Shown here: positions 4,031 through 7,183 of the stretch, in pieces | How positions within the stretch are numbered: the first letter of the stretch is position 1 | Layout of the letters: every line of letters begins with the position of its first letter | Source: Phycisphaeraceae bacterium | Lineage (GTDB): Bacteria > Planctomycetota > Phycisphaerae > Phycisphaerales > Zrk34 | Direction: 5' to 3' | NCBI GenBank assembly: GCA_028281485.1 | Contig: JANQJT010000256.1 | Span: 1 to 7,183 of the forward strand | Length of the DNA: 7,183 nucleotides | The notes under the pieces: model-generated | What the model was told of the DNA's origin: nothing | The model's database searches: none | The model's input: the letters and a program-made list of their open reading frames with translations, nothing else | Position numbers and translations under genes: made by a program

Positions 4031-4816
4031 ATGAGTACGATGCAACAGGACACGGATGTTTTCACCGCGGAGCAGGCGATCATCGCCGAGGCCGCGGACC
4101 GATTTGAGAACGCGCCGCCGCAGGACCTTCTCAGGTGGGCCGTGGAGCGTTACGCGCCCGACCTGGCTGTCGCCTGTAGCTTCGGCATGCAGTCGGTGGT
4201 GATCGTGGACATGCTCCACAAGGCCAAGCTGCTCGATCAGGCCGAGGTCTTTTACATCGACACCGGCACGCTCTTCGCCGAGACCCACCAGACGCGCCTG
4301 AAGATGCAGGCCCGCTACGGGTTTGTGGCGCGTCGCGTCGCCGCAGACCTGTCGTGGCAGGCCCAGCAGGAGAAGTTCGGCGGGCACCTCTACGAACAGG
4401 GCCCCGACGGCGTGAAGCAGTGCTGCTTCATCCGCAAGGTCGAGCCCATGAAGAACTACCTGGCCGACAACGGCATCCGCGCGTGGGTGACCGGCATGCG
4501 GCGGAGCCACTCCAAGACCCGCGCCGACGTGCCCGTGGTCATGTGGGACCAGGCCAACAACATCGTCAAGATCAACCCCGTCGCCGCCTTCGATGACACC
4601 ACGCTGTGGGGATACATCAAGGCCAACGACGTGCCCTACAACCCGCTCTACGACCAGGGCTACGGCTCGATCGGCTGCGACACCCCGATCTGCACCCGAC
4701 CCGTCCAGCCCGGTGAAGACCCCCGCGCCGGACGATGGGCGGGCATGGGCAAGACCGAGTGCGGTCTGCACTTCGACGGCAAGACCGTCAAGTCGATGGA
4801 CAGCTCACAGCTGTAA
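4031..4816 (+). CDS. cysH: Assimilatory adenylylsulfate (APS) reductase
   Basis: Cytoplasmic enzyme of assimilatory sulfate reduction: APS plus reduced thioredoxin gives sulfite and AMP. 261 aa. The nucleotide-binding start is VACSFGMQSVVIVDML (47-62), with FYIDTGTLFAETHQT (74-88) following. The paired cysteines CCFIRKVEP (Cys131, Cys132) and a second pair near 216-221 identify the Fe-S cluster type, which normally uses APS, rather than the cluster-free PAPS type. ECGLH (243-247) carries the catalytic Cys244. The second cluster pair is odd: family members read SIGCxPCTR (CX2C), whereas here it is SIGCDTPICTR (Cys216, Cys221), a CX4C. ATG 4031 has GGAG seven nt upstream; a second ATG lies at 4040. 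A longer frame from TTG 3938 runs through the leader hairpins and is rejected. It is followed after 65 bp by sir, most likely in one transcript. Confidence 0.92.
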   Translation: MSTMQQDTDVFTAEQAIIAEAADRFENAPPQDLLRWAVERYAPDLAVACSFGMQSVVIVDMLHKAKLLDQAEVFYIDTGTLFAETHQTRLKMQARYGFVARRVAADLSWQAQQEKFGGHLYEQGPDGVKQCCFIRKVEPMKNYLADNGIRAWVTGMRRSHSKTRADVPVVMWDQANNIVKINPVAAFDDTTLWGYIKANDVPYNPLYDQGYGSIGCDTPICTRPVQPGEDPRAGRWAGMGKTECGLHFDGKTVKSMDSSQL

Positions 4817-4881
4817 ACGCTACGCTGTGCCGCTTGTAACCCGAATCGAACACAACAGAAACGAAAGGCAGGCGACCAGTC

Positions 4882-6609
4882 ATGGCCGCGGCTCCCGATA
4901 AACCCACCAAAGTTGAAACCGCCAAGCGGGCCAGCAACCAGCTGCGCGGCACCATCGCCGAGGTCCTCGCCGACGCCGAGGCCCCGAAGTTCGAGCACGA
5001 CGACCTGCAGTGCATGAAGTTCCACGGCATCTACCAGCAACACGACCGCGACAAGCGTGCCGGCAAAGACAAGACTTTCACGTTCATGATCCGCACCAAG
5101 TGCCCCGGCGGCCGCATGACCGCGGCGCAGTACATCGCCCAGGACGACATCGCCACGCGCTACTCCACCGGCGGCGCGCTGCGCCTGACCACGCGACAGG
5201 CGATCCAGTTCCACGGCGTGATCAAGTCCGAACTCAAGGCCACCATGCGGGAGCTCAACCAGGCGCTGATCTCCACCATCGCCGCCTGCGGCGACGTGGA
5301 GCGCAACGTGATGTGCTCGCCGGCGCCCCTGGCCGACGACGCCCACCGCCAGACGCGCGCCATCACCGACGAGATCGCCGAGAAGCTCGCCCCCGCGACC
5401 GGCGCGTACTACGAGATATGGCTCGACGGCGAGAAGGTCGACCGTCAGGAGCACATCCCCGAAGAGCCGTTCTACGGCGAGAGCTACCTGCCGCGCAAGT
5501 TCAAGACCGGCATCGCCACGCCCACCGACAACTCCATCGATGTCTACACGCAGGACTGCGGCCTGATCACCGTCTTCGACCACGGCAAGCTCACCGCTGT
5601 CAACGTCCTGGCCGGCGGCGGGCTGGGCATGACCCACCGCAAGGAAGACACCTTCGCCCGCATGGGCCCGCACATCGGCTCGGTCGCGCCCGAACACGCC
5701 GCCGACACCGTCAAGGCCATCGTCTCCATCCACCGCGACTTCGGCGACCGCACCGATCGCCGCCATGCGCGACTCAAATACGTCATCGAAGACCGTGGCA
5801 TCGACTGGTTTCGCAACGAGCTGCGCGACCGGATCGGCTTCCCGCTCAACGACTGGGTCGAACTCGGCCCGCTGGAGCTGAACGACTACCTCGGTCGACA
5901 CGACCAGGACGGCGGCGGCAGCTTCTACGGCGTGTGGGTGCGCAACGGTCGCGTGGCCGACTTCGAAGACGGCCCGCGCTACAAGTCCGCCTTCCGCAAG
6001 ATCGCAGAAGAGCTCGATCCCTCCGTGATCCTCACGCCCAATCAGTCGCTGCTCTTTGCCGACCTCGACGACGCGAAGATCGAGCGTCTCGAAGCGATTC
6101 TCGAAGAACACAACGTCCCCACGTCGATCCCCGGTGTGCACCGGTTTTCCATGGCCTGCCCGGCGCTGCCGACGTGCGGTCTGGCGCTGGCCGAGGCCGA
6201 ACGCTACCTGCCCGACCTGGTCGACCTGATCCAGGCCGAGCTGGAACAGCACGGACTGGAAGACGAGCGGTTCACCGTTCGCATGACCGGCTGCCCCAAC
6301 GGTTGCGCCCGGCCCTACACCGCCGACCTGGCCTTCGTCGGTCGCAAGCCCGGTGTGTACGACGTGTTCCTCGGCGGCCGCCTCGCCGGCGATCGCCTCA
6401 GCGAGCTGTTTGCCGAACTCGTGCCGCAGGACCAGATCATTGACAAGCTGCGCCCGGTGCTCAGCGCGTGGGCGTCCCAGCGCAATGGTGACGAGTCGCT
6501 CGGTGATTTCTACAACCGTGTCTACGCCGACGACGCGCAGCGCACCATGCTGACCGGCTCCAAGGAATCGCCCAGCGAGTCGCGCGTACTCGAACTCATC
6601 GGTAGTTAG
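4882..6609 (+). CDS. sir: Ferredoxin-type sulfite reductase (siroheme, 4Fe-4S)
   Basis: Six-electron reduction of sulfite to sulfide in the cytoplasm. 575 aa, the usual length of one-chain ferredoxin sulfite reductases and of the CysI hemoprotein. The two ferredoxin-like halves are visible, starting with FMIRTKCPGGRMTAAQY (68-84) and STGGALRLTTRQAIQFHGV (95-113). RNVMCSPAP (141-149) is the sulfite-reductase form of a motif that differs in nitrite reductases, and YLPRKFKTG (202-210) supplies the lysines (206, 208) lining the anion site. Cluster and siroheme ligands are ACPALPTC (Cys426, Cys432) and GCPNGC (Cys471, Cys475). These, with cysH just upstream, favour sulfite over nitrite as substrate. 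ATG 4882 has a purine-rich AGG about 9 nt upstream. No flavoprotein CysJ is present, so ferredoxin is the presumed donor. The stop codon overlaps that of the convergent peptidase gene. Confidence 0.93.
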   Translation: MAAAPDKPTKVETAKRASNQLRGTIAEVLADAEAPKFEHDDLQCMKFHGIYQQHDRDKRAGKDKTFTFMIRTKCPGGRMTAAQYIAQDDIATRYSTGGALRLTTRQAIQFHGVIKSELKATMRELNQALISTIAACGDVERNVMCSPAPLADDAHRQTRAITDEIAEKLAPATGAYYEIWLDGEKVDRQEHIPEEPFYGESYLPRKFKTGIATPTDNSIDVYTQDCGLITVFDHGKLTAVNVLAGGGLGMTHRKEDTFARMGPHIGSVAPEHAADTVKAIVSIHRDFGDRTDRRHARLKYVIEDRGIDWFRNELRDRIGFPLNDWVELGPLELNDYLGRHDQDGGGSFYGVWVRNGRVADFEDGPRYKSAFRKIAEELDPSVILTPNQSLLFADLDDAKIERLEAILEEHNVPTSIPGVHRFSMACPALPTCGLALAEAERYLPDLVDLIQAELEQHGLEDERFTVRMTGCPNGCARPYTADLAFVGRKPGVYDVFLGGRLAGDRLSELFAELVPQDQIIDKLRPVLSAWASQRNGDESLGDFYNRVYADDAQRTMLTGSKESPSESRVLELIGS

Positions 6610-7004
6610 GCGTAACCCAGTCTTGCCAGCTCGTCTTCGTCCAGGCCGAAGTGGTGGCCGATCTCGTGAAGGATCGTGATCCGGATCTGCTTGTACAGCT
6701 CCTCGGGCTCGACGTAGCCCTCATCGTCCAGGCTCAAGGCGAAAATCCCCTCGCGGTAGATGTAGATCGCGTCTGGCATCGGCACGTCCGAGCCTTCGAC
6801 CGAGCGGTCGGTCAGCGCGATCCCGTCGTGTAGGCCGCACAGCTCGTCGGGGTGCTCCATGCCGAACTCTTCCATGATCTCCGGCGACGGGTGGTCTTCT
6901 ACGATCAGCGGCACCTCCGCGATCAGCTTGTGGATATAAACCGGCAGGTCCCGCAGGACCAGGTCCATCGCCCGGTCGAAATAGTCTCGCAGCTCATTTT
7001 CCAT
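6606..7004 (-). CDS. Zincin-like metallopeptidase family protein
   Basis: 132-aa soluble protein of the small zincin-like metallopeptidase family (formerly DUF1025/COG3824 type). The zinc site is ILHEIGHHFGLDEDELARLG (111-130): His113, Glu114 and His117 form HExxH, followed by HFGLDEDEL in place of the longer loop of larger metzincins. The PDAIYIYREGIFAL segment (78-91) and the helical start MENELRDYFDRAMDLVLRDL are typical. Length matches the family. No signal peptide. A TTG at 7040 gives a longer frame, but ATG 7004 has a good AGAGG about 7-8 nt upstream and begins where relatives begin, so I use it. Substrate and biological role are unknown for the family. It is convergent with sir and divergent from the edge gene, so it is not part of the sulfur operon. 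Confidence 0.85.
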   Translation of the reverse strand: MENELRDYFDRAMDLVLRDLPVYIHKLIAEVPLIVEDHPSPEIMEEFGMEHPDELCGLHDGIALTDRSVEGSDVPMPDAIYIYREGIFALSLDDEGYVEPEELYKQIRITILHEIGHHFGLDEDELARLGYA

Positions 7005-7043
7005 CAACACACCTCTGCGCAGGCCTTTCGGCTCGGCCAACGG

Positions 7044-7053
7044 ATTCTATACT
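7044..7053. promoter_or_regulatory. Overlapping divergent -10 elements
   Basis: TATACT (7048-7053, plus, 5 of 6) ends seven bases before the ATG at 7061, so transcription would begin at or beside the start codon: a leaderless arrangement. TAGAAT (7049-7044, minus, 5 of 6) points toward the peptidase gene, giving about 35 nt of leader containing its AGAGG. The two share two bases. No convincing -35 is seen for either. Confidence 0.35.
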
Positions 7054-7060
7054 GTCGGTG

Positions 7061-7183
7061 ATGACCACCTCGAACGCGACGCCCGACCTCAAGCCGCTGA
7101 TCGTCTCCGCGCCGTTTGGCAATTACATCCAGCCGACCGGCGCCACCGCCACGCTCGGCACTTATACCACCGAATCCCGGCCC
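7061..7183 (+). CDS. 5' end of a gene, possibly dihydroorotate dehydrogenase-like (cut by window edge)
   Basis: 41 codons from ATG 7061 to the right edge with no stop. The visible protein starts MTTSNATPDLKPLIVSAPFG and continues NYIQPTGATATLGTYTTESR. LIVSAPFGNY reads like the first beta strand of a TIM barrel, and the following GATATLGTYT resembles N-termini of dihydroorotate-dehydrogenase-like proteins I associate with planctomycetes; this is from memory and rests on a short piece. No Shine-Dalgarno sequence precedes it, but a TATACT lies at the distance expected for a leaderless mRNA. That it is a real gene is likely; its identity is tentative. Confidence 0.5.
   Translation, partial: MTTSNATPDLKPLIVSAPFGNYIQPTGATATLGTYTTESRP

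Noticed and set aside
3905..4771. 288-codon minus-strand ORF opposite cysH
   Set aside because: Antisense shadow of a well-supported gene; low-complexity composition and no motif.
4817..4881. Possible terminator or promoter between cysH and sir
   Set aside because: No hairpin or promoter-like pair is visible in the 65 bp, so I treat the two genes as one transcript.
4660..6252. 530-codon minus-strand ORF opposite cysH and sir
   Set aside because: A GC-driven shadow frame rich in Val, Asp, Gly and His repeats with no recognisable domain, lying opposite a clear sulfite reductase.

Overview
The window is high-GC, densely packed bacterial DNA. It most resembles a member of the Planctomycetota, possibly class Phycisphaerae. 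That placement is an inference from the mixture of genes (a UbiA-type enzyme without a second Asp motif, a secreted YHS protein, a tRNA-Ala without encoded CCA), weak Shine-Dalgarno signals and apparent leaderless starts. It was not tested by any search. The window looks chromosomal and mostly housekeeping. I see no insertion sequence, phage gene, CRISPR array or toxin-antitoxin pair.

Layout, left to right. An MlaE-type lipid-transport permease (15-857, +) ends tail-to-tail with a UbiA-family prenyltransferase (854-1831, -). A PtsN-like EIIA protein (1976-2455, +) follows, then tRNA-Ala(UGC) (2523-2595, +) with its own promoter and a T-run. A strong GC hairpin (2682-2713) separates the tRNA from a minus-strand pair: a secreted or anchored YHS-domain protein (2761-3276) and an ArsR-family repressor (3450-3788). 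Between those two lies a doubtful 47-codon plus-strand ORF. A conspicuous AT-rich divergent control region (about 3789-4030) separates arsR from the sulfur genes cysH (4031-4816) and sir (4882-6609). A small zincin-like metallopeptidase (6606-7004, -) converges on sir. At the right edge is the start of another gene (7061 onward), perhaps a dihydroorotate-dehydrogenase-like protein.

How it fits together. cysH (adenylylsulfate reductase, Fe-S type) makes sulfite and sir (siroheme ferredoxin-sulfite reductase) makes sulfide, the last two steps of assimilatory sulfate reduction. They are read divergently from the ArsR repressor. The control region carries two perfect palindromes with nearly the same half-site (CAAYGT), 51 bp apart. 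One overlaps the -35 of a good, apparently leaderless arsR promoter, the other a candidate cysH promoter. The cysH mRNA leader can fold into a 15-bp hairpin followed by two mutually exclusive helices, one of which would hide the Shine-Dalgarno sequence. This looks like two layers of control, repressor and RNA switch, on sulfur assimilation. It is the most interesting part of the window, with the unusual CX4C spacing in the CysH cluster motif next.
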